Assembly (NCBI GenBank): GCA_964439215.1
Contig: CAYTNY010000032.1
Coordinates: forward strand, 1 to 21,665
Reading direction: 5' to 3'
Origin: CAYTNY01 sp964439215
GTDB taxonomy: Bacteria; Oederibacteriota; PGYV01; CAYTNY01
Length of the DNA stretch: 21,665 nucleotides
Each line of letters begins with the position of its first letter. Position 1 is the stretch's first letter. The translations under genes were made by a program, and so were the position numbers. Shown here piece by piece: positions 7,303 through 14,247 of this stretch. The notes beneath the pieces were generated by a model, which saw nothing but the letters and a program-made list of their open reading frames with translations, was not told where the DNA came from and made no database searches.

Positions 7303-7392
7303 TTATTTGCTTTTAAAACGGCTTTTTCTTCTGTGTTTCTTTCTTTTATGCGTTTTTATTTTTGCACGGTGTCTTTTCTTGCCGCAGCCCAT
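7303..7392 (-). CDS. 29-aa basic protein, probable bS22/COX24 (AURKAIP1)-type ribosomal protein
   Basis: An ATG at 7392 opens 29 codons ending in TAA at 7303. The peptide starts MGCGKKRHRAKIKTHKRKK and contains 16 Lys/Arg and 3 His. This pattern, a Gly-rich start, KKRxRxKI, a THKRKK core and a basic tail, is that of very short AURKAIP1/COX24-domain proteins (bS22-like small-subunit proteins) seen in several phyla. A strong AAGGAGG lies 6-7 nt before the start, better than that of most neighbours. The gene sits in a 158-nt gap between the thioesterase and yebC, 34 nt from each, in the same operon and strand. It is too short for standard ORF cutoffs. The family call is by pattern only; the alternative is another small basic nucleic-acid-binding peptide. 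Confidence 0.75.
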   Translation of the reverse strand: MGCGKKRHRAKIKTHKRKKHRRKSRFKSK

Positions 7393-7426
7393 CACTTTCC
7401 TCCTTTATTTAATTCAAGCGTTTTGC

Positions 7427-7849
7427 TCATATTTTTTTATTTATTTCTCCGTCAACCTTCATGCATACTGCTTCAGACTCGGCAATAAGCACATTGTCCG
7501 AATCACGGTAAAGCTCCCCTTTTATCACAAAGGTTCTGCTCTTCTTTTTCAGATAGAACGCCTTTGCGGTAACAGGTTCTCCGACAAACAGAGGTTTTCT
7601 CAGCTTAATTTTAAGTTCAAAACTAACAGCTAAAATACCGTCTTTTCGTATCGGTAAATTTACCATAATTTCATCCAAAAGTAAAGAAATCATTCCTCCG
7701 TGAACGTGTTTTTTATAGCCCTGAAATTCCACGGGGAACGCGTAGGAACAAACCAGTTTTTCCTCTTCCTCCCTGAACTTCAGCTTCATTCCTATGGGAT
7801 TTCGGCTGCCGCAGCCTATGCAGTAATCATCATCGTCCCAGTTGCTCAT
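7427..7849 (-). CDS. PaaI-type hotdog-fold thioesterase
   Basis: The protein has 140 aa, the usual size of a single hotdog domain. It starts with a CIGCG segment (C10-x2-C13), then NPIGMKLKF, the opening common in this PaaI-like group. HVHGGMISLLLDE at 48-60 is the catalytic-helix segment, with the His-Gly-Gly and the Asp/Glu expected in the active site. The later strands (LRKPLFVGEPVTAKAFYLKK) complete the fold. Such enzymes hydrolyse acyl-CoA or acyl-ACP thioesters; the substrate cannot be read from the sequence. The start codon overlaps the mtnA stop as ATGA, so the two are translated together, although no metabolic link with methionine salvage is obvious. Confidence 0.88.
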   Translation of the reverse strand: MSNWDDDDYCIGCGSRNPIGMKLKFREEEEKLVCSYAFPVEFQGYKKHVHGGMISLLLDEIMVNLPIRKDGILAVSFELKIKLRKPLFVGEPVTAKAFYLKKKSRTFVIKGELYRDSDNVLIAESEAVCMKVDGEINKKI

Positions 7850-8913
7850 AATTTTGCCACAATATCTTTTCCTATAATCGTTTTTTCAAGATTTTCCTCA
7901 AAAGGCGCCCTGATCACCCCTTTTTCAGTTATTATGGCGCTGATAAAACGCGCGGGGGTAAGATCAAAAGCAGGATGCCGTGCTTTTGATTTTGGCGGCG
8001 CTGTGGATTTGCCGTTTATCTTTAAAACCTCGGCTTCAGGCCTTTCTTCTATGGGAATATCCTTTCCGTTTTTAATGCTGAAATCAATTGTTGAAGAAGG
8101 CGCCGCAACATAAAACGGAATATGATTCATATAGGAAAGAACAGCAAGCGTGTATGTCCCTATTTTATTGACCGTATCCCCGTTTGCCGCGATCCTGTCG
8201 GCTCCGACAAGAACAACATCCGCCTCTCCCCTGCTTATAAAATGCCCCGCCATATTGTCGGTTATTATTTCATAAGGTATCCCCATTTCCGCAAGTTCAA
8301 ATGCCGTAAGCCTTGCCCCCTGCAGATAGGGCCTTGTCTCGCCGACAAGAACAGAAACTTTCTTTTTGGCGGCTGCCGCCGACCGTATTACACCAAGCGC
8401 GGTTCCGTGCCCCGCGGTTGCCAGCGCACCCGCATTGCAGTGCGTAATTATTCTGTCTTTGCTGCGTATAAGCTCTGCACCGGATTTTCCGATCGCTTTG
8501 TTATTCTCATGGTCCTCTTTGTATATTCTCACCGCTTCCTCAACTATCATTGTCTTCAGGCTGTTGAATCTCCGCTCTTTATTGCTCTCCGCAAAAGCAA
8601 GCATTCGTTCAACTGCCCATTTCAGATTTACTGCCGTGGGTCTTGTGTCAATAAGCGCCTTTGCCGCGGTTTTCATTTCCTTTTGCAGCTGTTTATAATC
8701 CTTCGCTGTACTTTTTTTGACTTCCATGGCAATGCCGAATGCAGCCGCGACCCCGATAAGAGGCGCTCCTCTCAGTTTCATATTTTTTATTGCCTTTGCC
8801 GTTTCTTTGTACGTCCTGCAGACAATATATTTTTTAGTAAACGGCAGCAGCGTCTGGTCAAGTACTTTCAATGTTGAATTTTTCCACTCCAATGCGGCAG
8901 TTTCTTTCTTCAT
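7846..8913 (-). CDS. mtnA: S-methyl-5-thioribose-1-phosphate isomerase
   Basis: The 355-aa protein matches MtnA over its full length. Visible motifs are MKLRGAPLIGVAAAFG at 45-60, RPTAVNL at 91-97, THCNAGALAT with the catalytic Cys at 159, GETRPYLQGARLTA at 191-204, and VGADRIAANGDTVNKIGTY, whose Asp239 is the second catalytic residue. MtnA converts methylthioribose-1-phosphate to methylthioribulose-1-phosphate in methionine salvage; some relatives act on ribose-1-phosphate or 5-deoxyribose-1-phosphate. The gene upstream is a phosphorylase that could make its substrate from methylthioadenosine. No later salvage enzymes (MtnB, C, D, K) are in the window. GGAGGAGCC before the ATG supports the start. 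Confidence 0.96.
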   Translation of the reverse strand: MKKETAALEWKNSTLKVLDQTLLPFTKKYIVCRTYKETAKAIKNMKLRGAPLIGVAAAFGIAMEVKKSTAKDYKQLQKEMKTAAKALIDTRPTAVNLKWAVERMLAFAESNKERRFNSLKTMIVEEAVRIYKEDHENNKAIGKSGAELIRSKDRIITHCNAGALATAGHGTALGVIRSAAAAKKKVSVLVGETRPYLQGARLTAFELAEMGIPYEIITDNMAGHFISRGEADVVLVGADRIAANGDTVNKIGTYTLAVLSYMNHIPFYVAAPSSTIDFSIKNGKDIPIEERPEAEVLKINGKSTAPPKSKARHPAFDLTPARFISAIITEKGVIRAPFEENLEKTIIGKDIVAKL

Positions 8914-8974
8914 GGCTCCTCCGGTTCAGTTACGGCATAAAAACCGTGTTTTTTCTGTAAATAAATATGCTTAT

Positions 8975-9796
8975 TTACAGTTGTTTTATAAGTTTTTTCA
9001 TTATCGCGGTGAGTTTCGGCTCGGCTTTTGCGGCATTGCCCAGTATTTCCTTGATATCAACGGGTTTCAGGCTGTCCGGCGCACATTCATCGGTTATTAC
9101 GGAAAGCGCCAGCATTTTAAGCCCGCAGTGAACCCCGGTTATTATCTCGGGCACGGTTGACATTCCCACCATATCCGCAAATGCCCCCATCATTCTGTAT
9201 TCTGCCCTTGTCTCCAGATTCGGGCCCGTTACTCCCATATAAACACCTTCATTGAGCTTTATATCCAGTTCCTCCGCCGCCTTATGCGCCATTGCGATCA
9301 GGTCCTTTGAAAGCGGCTCAAACATATCCGGCCAGCGCGGCCCAAGCGAATTATCATTCGGGCCTATCAGCGGATTACCGCCCATAAAGTTTATGATATC
9401 CTCTATCACCGCTACTTCGCCCGCTTTAAAAGAAGGATTTATTCCGCCGCTTGCGTTTGATATAAAAAGATATTCTATTCCAAGCTCCTTCATTACCCTG
9501 ACAGGAAATGCCACCTGTTTCATTGTATATCCTTCATATATATGAAAACGCCCTGACATTGCCGCGATCTTTTTCCCCTCCATTTCTCCGAACAAAAGCC
9601 TGCCTGAATGGGTTTCCACGGTAGAAACCGGAAACCCGGGTATGCGTTCATAGTCTATTTCTTTTTCTATGTTTATTTCTTTTGCCAGCCCTCCGAGCCC
9701 TGTTCCCAGAATAATCCCCATATCCGGTTTAAATCCTGAAATTTCTTTTTTTATCATTTCAGACGCTTTTTTAATTTCTTCTTTTAATTCAGGCAT
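8975..9796 (-). CDS. Purine nucleoside / methylthioadenosine phosphorylase (trimeric PNP family)
   Basis: This PNP/MTAP-family enzyme has about 273 aa. Residues are counted from an upstream ATG at 9802. ILGTGLGG at 31-38 and ETHSGRLLFG at 63-72 form the phosphate site, GRFHIYEGY at 84-92 contains the ribose/phosphate His, SNASGGIN begins the next loop, TGPNLETRAEYR at 192-203 has the purine-binding Glu, and MVGMSTVPE follows at 211-219. At the base-specificity position, where 6-oxopurine PNPs have Asn, the sequence is SVITDEC, that is Asp238. Asp occupies this place in methylthioadenosine phosphorylases, which suggests a 6-aminopurine substrate. The neighbouring mtnA supports MTA. I prefer the ATG at 9796, because GGAGG touches the 9802 ATG but sits 6 nt from this one. 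It overlaps yggU by 8 nt. Confidence 0.9.
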   Translation of the reverse strand: MPELKEEIKKASEMIKKEISGFKPDMGIILGTGLGGLAKEINIEKEIDYERIPGFPVSTVETHSGRLLFGEMEGKKIAAMSGRFHIYEGYTMKQVAFPVRVMKELGIEYLFISNASGGINPSFKAGEVAVIEDIINFMGGNPLIGPNDNSLGPRWPDMFEPLSKDLIAMAHKAAEELDIKLNEGVYMGVTGPNLETRAEYRMMGAFADMVGMSTVPEIITGVHCGLKMLALSVITDECAPDSLKPVDIKEILGNAAKAEPKLTAIMKKLIKQL

Positions 9797-10091
9797 TTCC
9801 ATCCTCCAGTTTTTTCAGGAATATATCCGCGCTTAATCCTTCCACAGCCATTACCTTGTCCCTGCTTTTCAGTCCTTTTACTATTTCAATATGGTTCTTT
9901 TTCAGTCCTGTCTTTTTCATGAGAAATGCTTTTATTTCCTCATTTGCCTTCCCGTTCTCGGGCGCGGCAGTTGTCTTTATTTTAAGGCCCCCGTTATAAA
10001 TCCCGGCAATTTCGTTTTTTTTCGCGTTTGGGACCGCCCTGACATTAAAGAAAAACTTCTCCCTGCTTCCGCGGATCTCAAGCCCTTCCAT
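9789..10091 (-). CDS. yggU: DUF167 / YggU family protein
   Basis: The 100-aa protein is the usual length for YggU/DUF167. It carries FFFNVRAVPNAKKNEIAG and the signature LKIKTTAAPENGKANEEI, followed by KNHIEIVKGLKSRDKVMAVEG. The fold is known from structures but the molecular role is not established. Its start overlaps the yggT stop as TAATG, and the yggS-proC-yggT-yggU order is a widespread bacterial arrangement. Confidence 0.94.
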   Translation of the reverse strand: MEGLEIRGSREKFFFNVRAVPNAKKNEIAGIYNGGLKIKTTAAPENGKANEEIKAFLMKKTGLKKNHIEIVKGLKSRDKVMAVEGLSADIFLKKLEDGNA

Positions 10092-10378
10092 TACGCTCCC
10101 GGAAAAAGCAGATTAACAAGCATTATAAAACCTGTTTTCAGGAGCATAACAACAAGTATAGCTATTATGGGAGCTATATCTATCCCGCCGGCCGCCGTGG
10201 GAAATAATCTTCTTATCCACAAAAGCAGAGGGTCAACCAGCGAGGCGACAAATACAAAGAACCCCCTGAACCTCAGGACAACATCCTGCCTGAGCCACGT
10301 CATAAACGCCCTTATAACTATCAGGATTATATATATCTGCGTAAGTCCGTCTATAAAAGCAAGTATAAAATTTTTCAT
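10091..10378 (-). CDS. yggT: YggT family membrane protein
   Basis: This is a short hydrophobic protein of about 95 aa with two or three membrane segments. It has the family pattern of an N-terminal helix (LAFIDGLTQIYIILIVIRAF), then TWLRQD, the conserved VDPLLLWIRRLFPTAAGGID loop, and a last hydrophobic helix. YggT proteins are linked by context to cell division, stress or envelope homeostasis, with no firm biochemical role. The open frame reaches 10390 through a TTG, but the ATG at 10378, one base after the proC stop, is the more usual start. The gene is coupled to yggU by TAATG. Confidence 0.9.
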   Translation of the reverse strand: MKNFILAFIDGLTQIYIILIVIRAFMTWLRQDVVLRFRGFFVFVASLVDPLLLWIRRLFPTAAGGIDIAPIIAILVVMLLKTGFIMLVNLLFPGA

Positions 10379-10379
10379 C

Positions 10380-11192
10380 TCAGTTCCCAAGCTCCTTTGC
10401 TCTTTTTTCCGCGGCCCTTACCGCCCTGCGTATTATTTTATCAACATTGTTCTTTTTCATGACATCAACAGCGCTTTGTGTTGTCCCGCCTTTTGACGTT
10501 ACTTTCATTCTGAGTTTCTCTATCGGTTCCCCTGTCTGCATTATCATCTTTGCCGAGCCGTACATTGTCTGAGCTATGAGTTTTTTTGCCGCCGCGGGCC
10601 TCATTTTCATGTCAGCCGCCGCTTTCATCATTGCCTCCGCAAAATAAAAGAAATACGCGGGCCCGCTCCCGGATACCGCGGTTACGGCATCCAGCATTTC
10701 CTCGGAAAATTTCTCGCATACCCGGCTGAAAGTTTCAAGTATCCGCACAGCCTCTTTTTCTTTAACCGCAGAAACTCCTTTTCCCGCGGCATAACCGCAG
10801 GCGCCTTCCCCCAAAAAAGCGGGCGTATTCGGCATAACCCTTATCACACCTGTTCCGGAAGGCAGGGACTCTTTTATGCTTTTAACGGATATTCCCGCCA
10901 TAACACTGACCGCAAGCAGGCTGTTTTTCTTTATTTTTTTCAGGCCTTCCGCCGCACCTTTAAAATCCCCGGGTTTTACGGCAAGGAAAATTATATCTGA
11001 TTCTTCCACTATATCGCCTGCGTTTTTTGCTTTTATCATTTTGAAATTTTTCCTGCAGTAATTCACGGCGCGTACGCTTTTATCATACCCGTAAAGATAA
11101 TACTTTTCCCGCAGTTCTGAATCATATACGCCTTTTAAAACTGCCCGGGCCATGTTCCCTGTTCCTATAAAGCCAATTACTTTTTTTTCCAC
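10380..11192 (-). CDS. proC: Pyrroline-5-carboxylate reductase
   Basis: The 270-aa protein is full length. The Rossmann nucleotide site is IGFIGTGNMARAV at residues 6-18, AVKPGD comes at 71-76, RVMPNTPAFLGEGACG at 118-133, and AVSGSGPAYFFYFAEAM at 172-188 in the dimeric helical domain. The enzyme makes proline from pyrroline-5-carboxylate with NAD(P)H. Translation starts at a GTG that directly follows the yggS TAA, with GGAGG six bases upstream. The pairing with yggS and yggT is common across bacteria. Confidence 0.96.
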   Translation of the reverse strand: MEKKVIGFIGTGNMARAVLKGVYDSELREKYYLYGYDKSVRAVNYCRKNFKMIKAKNAGDIVEESDIIFLAVKPGDFKGAAEGLKKIKKNSLLAVSVMAGISVKSIKESLPSGTGVIRVMPNTPAFLGEGACGYAAGKGVSAVKEKEAVRILETFSRVCEKFSEEMLDAVTAVSGSGPAYFFYFAEAMMKAAADMKMRPAAAKKLIAQTMYGSAKMIMQTGEPIEKLRMKVTSKGGTTQSAVDVMKKNNVDKIIRRAVRAAEKRAKELGN

Positions 11193-11894
11193 TTATTCCT
11201 CCGGATAATTTCTTCCGCCGAATATGGCGCTTCCCACCCTTATTTCATTGGCGCCTTCCAAAAGCGCTGTTTCAAAATCGCCTGACATTCCCATTGACAG
11301 CGTTTCAAAATGTTCAGAGGCAAGCTGTCTTTTTATATTTTCAAACACCTTTCTTGCTTTTTTAAAATAAGGCGCCGCGTTCTTCCCGTCCTCAAAATAA
11401 GGCGCCATAGCCATAATACCCCTGACTTTTACGCCCCTGATGCCCGCTATCCTTCCGGCTTCTTCCGGGGCCCTGTCTGCCGGTATTCCGAACTTGGCCT
11501 CTTCATCCGATACTTTTATCTGTATAAGAACCTCCGCGGTTTTCTCTTTTTTCAGACTTGCCGCGCCAATTTTCCCGGCGATTTCCGGACGGTCAACCGT
11601 ATCCAGCATATCAAACAGATCCAATGCTTTATTTGTTTTATTTGACTGCAGGTGCCCTATAAGATGCCATTTCAGATTATTGTTTTTTCTGCTGATAATA
11701 TTTATTTTCCGGGCAGCTTCCTGAACTTTGCTTTCTCCAAAATGAATCAGACCCTCTTCAACCGCGCATTCTATATGTTCAATTGAAAAAGTTTTTGACA
11801 CAGCAACAATAGTTGCTTTTTTATTTATTCTTCCCGCTCTTGAGATTATATTCTGAATATTTCTTTTTATTCTGTCACATTCCGGCTGCCGCAT
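11193..11894 (-). CDS. yggS: YggS/PLPBP family pyridoxal phosphate homeostasis protein
   Basis: The 233-aa protein has the single alanine-racemase-like barrel of this family. The PLP lysine is K34 in IVAVSKTF, followed by HFGESKVQEA at 51-60 and WHLIGHLQSNK at 76-86. Near the C-terminus MGMSGDFETA and ANEIRVGSAIFG form the phosphate-binding part. YggS binds PLP without known catalytic activity and keeps vitamin B6 and amino-acid pools balanced. It is the first gene after a clear promoter at 11920-11947, with AAAGG as ribosome-binding site, so it probably leads the operon that runs down to the radical SAM gene. Confidence 0.95.
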   Translation of the reverse strand: MRQPECDRIKRNIQNIISRAGRINKKATIVAVSKTFSIEHIECAVEEGLIHFGESKVQEAARKINIISRKNNNLKWHLIGHLQSNKTNKALDLFDMLDTVDRPEIAGKIGAASLKKEKTAEVLIQIKVSDEEAKFGIPADRAPEEAGRIAGIRGVKVRGIMAMAPYFEDGKNAAPYFKKARKVFENIKRQLASEHFETLSMGMSGDFETALLEGANEIRVGSAIFGGRNYPEE

Positions 11895-11919
11895 TTATAA
11901 CCTTTGCATATTTTTTATT

Positions 11920-11947
11920 ATTATAAACTATTTATTTGTTTTTTCAA
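11920..11947 (-). promoter_or_regulatory. Sigma70-type promoter of the yggS-proC operon
   Basis: On the minus strand, TTGAAA (11947-11942) and a perfect TATAAT (11925-11920) are 16 nt apart. The start would lie near 11913, about 20 nt before the yggS ATG. It stands in the longest gap of this part of the window, between the acidic protein gene and yggS. Confidence 0.75.
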
Positions 11948-11961
11948 GCGTTATGCAGGTT

Positions 11962-12042
11962 TTATTCTGATAAAATCCAAATTCTTTCCGCTATACGGCG
12001 CTTTTTGTACGCAATGCTGCCGCAGAAATCTTTTTTTGCCAT
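11962..12042 (-). CDS. Possible 26-aa ORF between the acidic protein gene and yggS
   Basis: An ATG at 12042 opens 26 codons, MAKKDFCGSIAYKKRRIAER and six more residues, ending in TAA at 11962. AAAGG lies six bases upstream, as good as the yggS site. It would be the last gene of the tsaB-side operon, 22 nt after the acidic protein stop. I recognise no family. It ends before the yggS promoter. A chance ORF is quite possible at this length. Confidence 0.3.
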   Translation of the reverse strand: MAKKDFCGSIAYKKRRIAERIWILSE

Positions 12043-12064
12043 ATGAAACCTTTATGCCGTTTTT

Positions 12065-12943
12065 TCAGTATCCTGCTTTGGCCCTTTCAATAATTATCCT
12101 GACCGGATAACTTTTATATCTTATTGAAATCCTTGTATCGAAATAAAGTTTAAGCCTGTCCCCTATCTTTATTTCATTTTTATCAGACTCCTCCGTAACG
12201 ATCCAATATGTATTATCATCGTGCGAAACCATATAAACAGTTCCGTCGGCAAGTTTTATGTAAAAAGGACGGTCATCATACTCTTCATTGTCTTCCTCGT
12301 TTTCCTCTCTTTTTTCTTCTTCGCCGGTTTCTCTTTCTTCCACATATTCACTGTCAATTTCTTTTTCTTCCTGCTCATCGTCTTTTTTTTCTCCGGAAAG
12401 TTCCTCTTCAGATTCAACTATCTCATACTCCTCGGAGCTTTCATCCACAATATCAAATTTCTTTTCCCTCAAATTATCCTGTTCTTCGTTTTCGCTTTCT
12501 CTTTTTATAACCCATCCTTCCACATACGGATTAAAACGTCTTGTTCCCGACGACTCAACCGCCCTTTCCCTGCCCGCATCCTGCGTGTCCAGATAAGCCT
12601 GCCTGTCATCATAGATATATACAGCATTTGCCAGCGCGACGCTTTTATTTCTGGGGCCCCTTACGACCAAAAATTTCCCTTCTTTCAGATGATCCCGGGA
12701 TCCTTCTTTCTTTATAAATATTTTTGTGTTTTCATTTGTAAAAAACTCAACATGTCCGGTTCTTCTTCTGAGAAGAAATTTTTCTCCGTCTTTCTGCTCA
12801 AGAGCGCCCACCTGCATAAAAAGCCGCTTTGGACCGCTGTCTTCTCCGGTTTCTTTTTCCTCTGTGTTTTCCGCCGCTGCCGATGATACAAAAAACAGAA
12901 TGCTAAATATCAGACCTGTCATTGGTTTTATTTTTTTCATCAT
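12065..12943 (-). CDS. Secreted protein with two related beta units, one split by an acidic insertion
   Basis: From ATG 12943 the product has 292 aa. The first 24 residues (MMKKIKPMTGLIF, SILFFVSSAAA) form a standard signal peptide with likely cleavage before Glu25. Residues about 41-120 carry a beta-rich unit: QVGALEQKDGEKFLLRRR, then TGHVEFFTNENTKIF and LKEGKFLVVRGP. A second copy starts at VEGWVIKRE (141-149) and resumes at YIKLADGTVYMVSHDDNTYW with IKIGDRLKLYF. In between, residues about 150-224 are mostly Glu, Asp, Ser and Lys. The unit pattern resembles DUF5666-like domains, though I cannot confirm the family. Longer starts reach back to 13012 but would put a Lys-rich stretch before the signal peptide. 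The chosen start overlaps the preceding membrane gene by 41 nt. Function unknown; likely periplasmic or surface exposed. Confidence 0.65.
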   Translation of the reverse strand: MMKKIKPMTGLIFSILFFVSSAAAENTEEKETGEDSGPKRLFMQVGALEQKDGEKFLLRRRTGHVEFFTNENTKIFIKKEGSRDHLKEGKFLVVRGPRNKSVALANAVYIYDDRQAYLDTQDAGRERAVESSGTRRFNPYVEGWVIKRESENEEQDNLREKKFDIVDESSEEYEIVESEEELSGEKKDDEQEEKEIDSEYVEERETGEEEKREENEEDNEEYDDRPFYIKLADGTVYMVSHDDNTYWIVTEESDKNEIKIGDRLKLYFDTRISIRYKSYPVRIIIERAKAGY

Positions 12944-13496
12944 TGTCGTCATCCCTGCTTTCTTCTTCCTGTGTATTGTCTTCCTCAGATTCCTGTGATT
13001 CCTTTTTTTCATCCGCGGCCCGTTTCTTCGGCGCTATAACAGTACCGCCTTCCTGCGCCTTTTCTTTTTCCGCCCTGAGATGAAACTCATCATAAATGCC
13101 CGTCAGCACAAAAGCTATGATCATATCTATTATGATAAATTTTACAGCCAGCAGAAAATAAAAATCCCTTGTAAAATCAAGCGCTATATAAAAAAGCCCG
13201 AAAAGCGGGACTATCTTTATGCCCCAGAGCATAAAAGCAAAATTCAGTCCCTTTCTTAAGAATCCTCCGGGAAGCGCTCTGTAAACGGTGTCAAAAATAA
13301 CCGTAAAAACAAAGCCTGCCGCAAGCGCGGACAGCAGCAGTTTCAGTCCGAACTGAAACGTATCCTGTGATACCAGAAGCACTCCGAAATTCATTTTATA
13401 AATATCCTCAAAAAGCATAAAACCAACAGCCTCAAGAACCGCCAGAATAATCGTGACTACCAGTGTTACATTCGCGAATAATTTTACTTTTTTCAT
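12903..13496 (-). CDS. Four-helix membrane protein with charged C-terminal tail
   Basis: This is an unrecognised 197-aa protein. Four hydrophobic segments are visible at about 9-29, 49-70, 84-107 and 112-134, followed by a tail of about 60 residues that turns from Lys/Glu mixed to Glu/Asp/Asn rich (EESRDDDNDEKNK). No catalytic motif stands out. It starts with an ATG overlapping the tsaB stop (ATGA), and its last 41 nt also encode the signal peptide region of the next gene. Both it and its neighbour have acidic low-complexity segments, so the pair may work together in or at the membrane; that is inference from context. Confidence 0.75.
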   Translation of the reverse strand: MKKVKLFANVTLVVTIILAVLEAVGFMLFEDIYKMNFGVLLVSQDTFQFGLKLLLSALAAGFVFTVIFDTVYRALPGGFLRKGLNFAFMLWGIKIVPLFGLFYIALDFTRDFYFLLAVKFIIIDMIIAFVLTGIYDEFHLRAEKEKAQEGGTVIAPKKRAADEKKESQESEEDNTQEEESRDDDNDEKNKTNDRSDI

Positions 13497-14176
13497 TTCA
13501 TCCCCTTTTTTGATCCTTTTTCAGCATCCGGTTTTCTTATGTAAACCGGCTTTGCTCCGTAAAGATCCTCTTTTTTAATATTATCTCTGTTTTGCGCAAG
13601 AAGCCTGTAAAATGATTCCATCTCAATATGTTCCTTAACCTTAATGTCAATTTTACTACTTTTTTTGAAATATTCAACCAAAAATTCATCCCTTTTTATC
13701 AATACCGCGCATCCGCTTAAATTATCGGCAAAAAAGTCTTCTTTTTTCCTCAACAGCATTCCTCTGTTATCCGGCCGGATTTCCGCATCCCGGACCTCAA
13801 ATCCCGCAGTATAAACTTCCCCTCTCCGGGCGTCTATAACAGCGGTAACATGCCCGTTTTTCACTTCCGCAGAAGCCGCAAGAATTTCAAGTGTTGAAAC
13901 TCCAAAGAAAAGTTTGTCAAGCGACAAAGCAAATGCTTTCATTGCCGCAATTGAAATTCTCACGCCCGTAAAAGCTCCGGGCCCCAGAGTTGACGCAAAA
14001 ACATCCACATCCCCCGGTTTAATGCCTGCTTTTTTAAAGCCGCTGTCAATACAATCCATAAAAACAGCATTATAGCGTTTTTCCGCGGGGAAATAACCTT
14101 CAAACAGTTTTTCATCATCCCTGAATACAGCGGCAGCAATCTCATTTGTGGAAGTATCTGTAAGCAATGAATACAT
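13493..14176 (-). CDS. tsaB: tRNA t6A biosynthesis protein TsaB
   Basis: The 227-aa protein has the ASKHA-fold start LLTDTSTNEIAAAVF and the signature STLGPGAFTGVRIS at 62-75 that defines TsaB. TsaB is the non-catalytic partner that pairs with TsaD, helped by TsaE, to put threonylcarbamoyl on A37 of ANN-decoding tRNAs. TsaD and TsaC are not in this window. GGCGGAAAA precedes the ATG. The gene lies 71 nt downstream of tsaE, a common genomic pairing, and overlaps the next gene by ATGA. Confidence 0.94.
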   Translation of the reverse strand: MYSLLTDTSTNEIAAAVFRDDEKLFEGYFPAEKRYNAVFMDCIDSGFKKAGIKPGDVDVFASTLGPGAFTGVRISIAAMKAFALSLDKLFFGVSTLEILAASAEVKNGHVTAVIDARRGEVYTAGFEVRDAEIRPDNRGMLLRKKEDFFADNLSGCAVLIKRDEFLVEYFKKSSKIDIKVKEHIEMESFYRLLAQNRDNIKKEDLYGAKPVYIRKPDAEKGSKKGMK

Positions 14177-14207
14177 TTTTCCGCCTTTTGTTTTTTATCC
14201 TGCAATT

Positions 14208-14220
14208 GGACGATCCGTCC
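14208..14220. repeat. Short dyad GGACG-ATC-CGTCC between tsaE and tsaB
   Basis: A perfect 5-bp inverted repeat with a 3-nt centre lies in the 71-nt gap between tsaE and tsaB. This is the largest gap in the acpS-to-acidic-protein run. No T-run follows it, so it does not look like an intrinsic terminator. It could be a small hairpin or an operator, or chance. Confidence 0.35.
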
Positions 14221-14247
14221 CTTATAATTTCTTACATGCCCGTAAAT

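Noticed and set aside
12221..12886. 221-aa plus-strand frame rich in Phe and Leu that looks like a membrane protein
   Set aside because: It is the antisense of the Glu/Asp/Lys-rich linker, whose complement reads as Phe/Leu/Ser. The sense frame has a signal peptide and repeated units.
13960..14205. 81-aa minus-strand frame overlapping tsaB
   Set aside because: It is out of frame with tsaB, which has the TLGPGAFTGVRIS motif and a proper ribosome-binding site.
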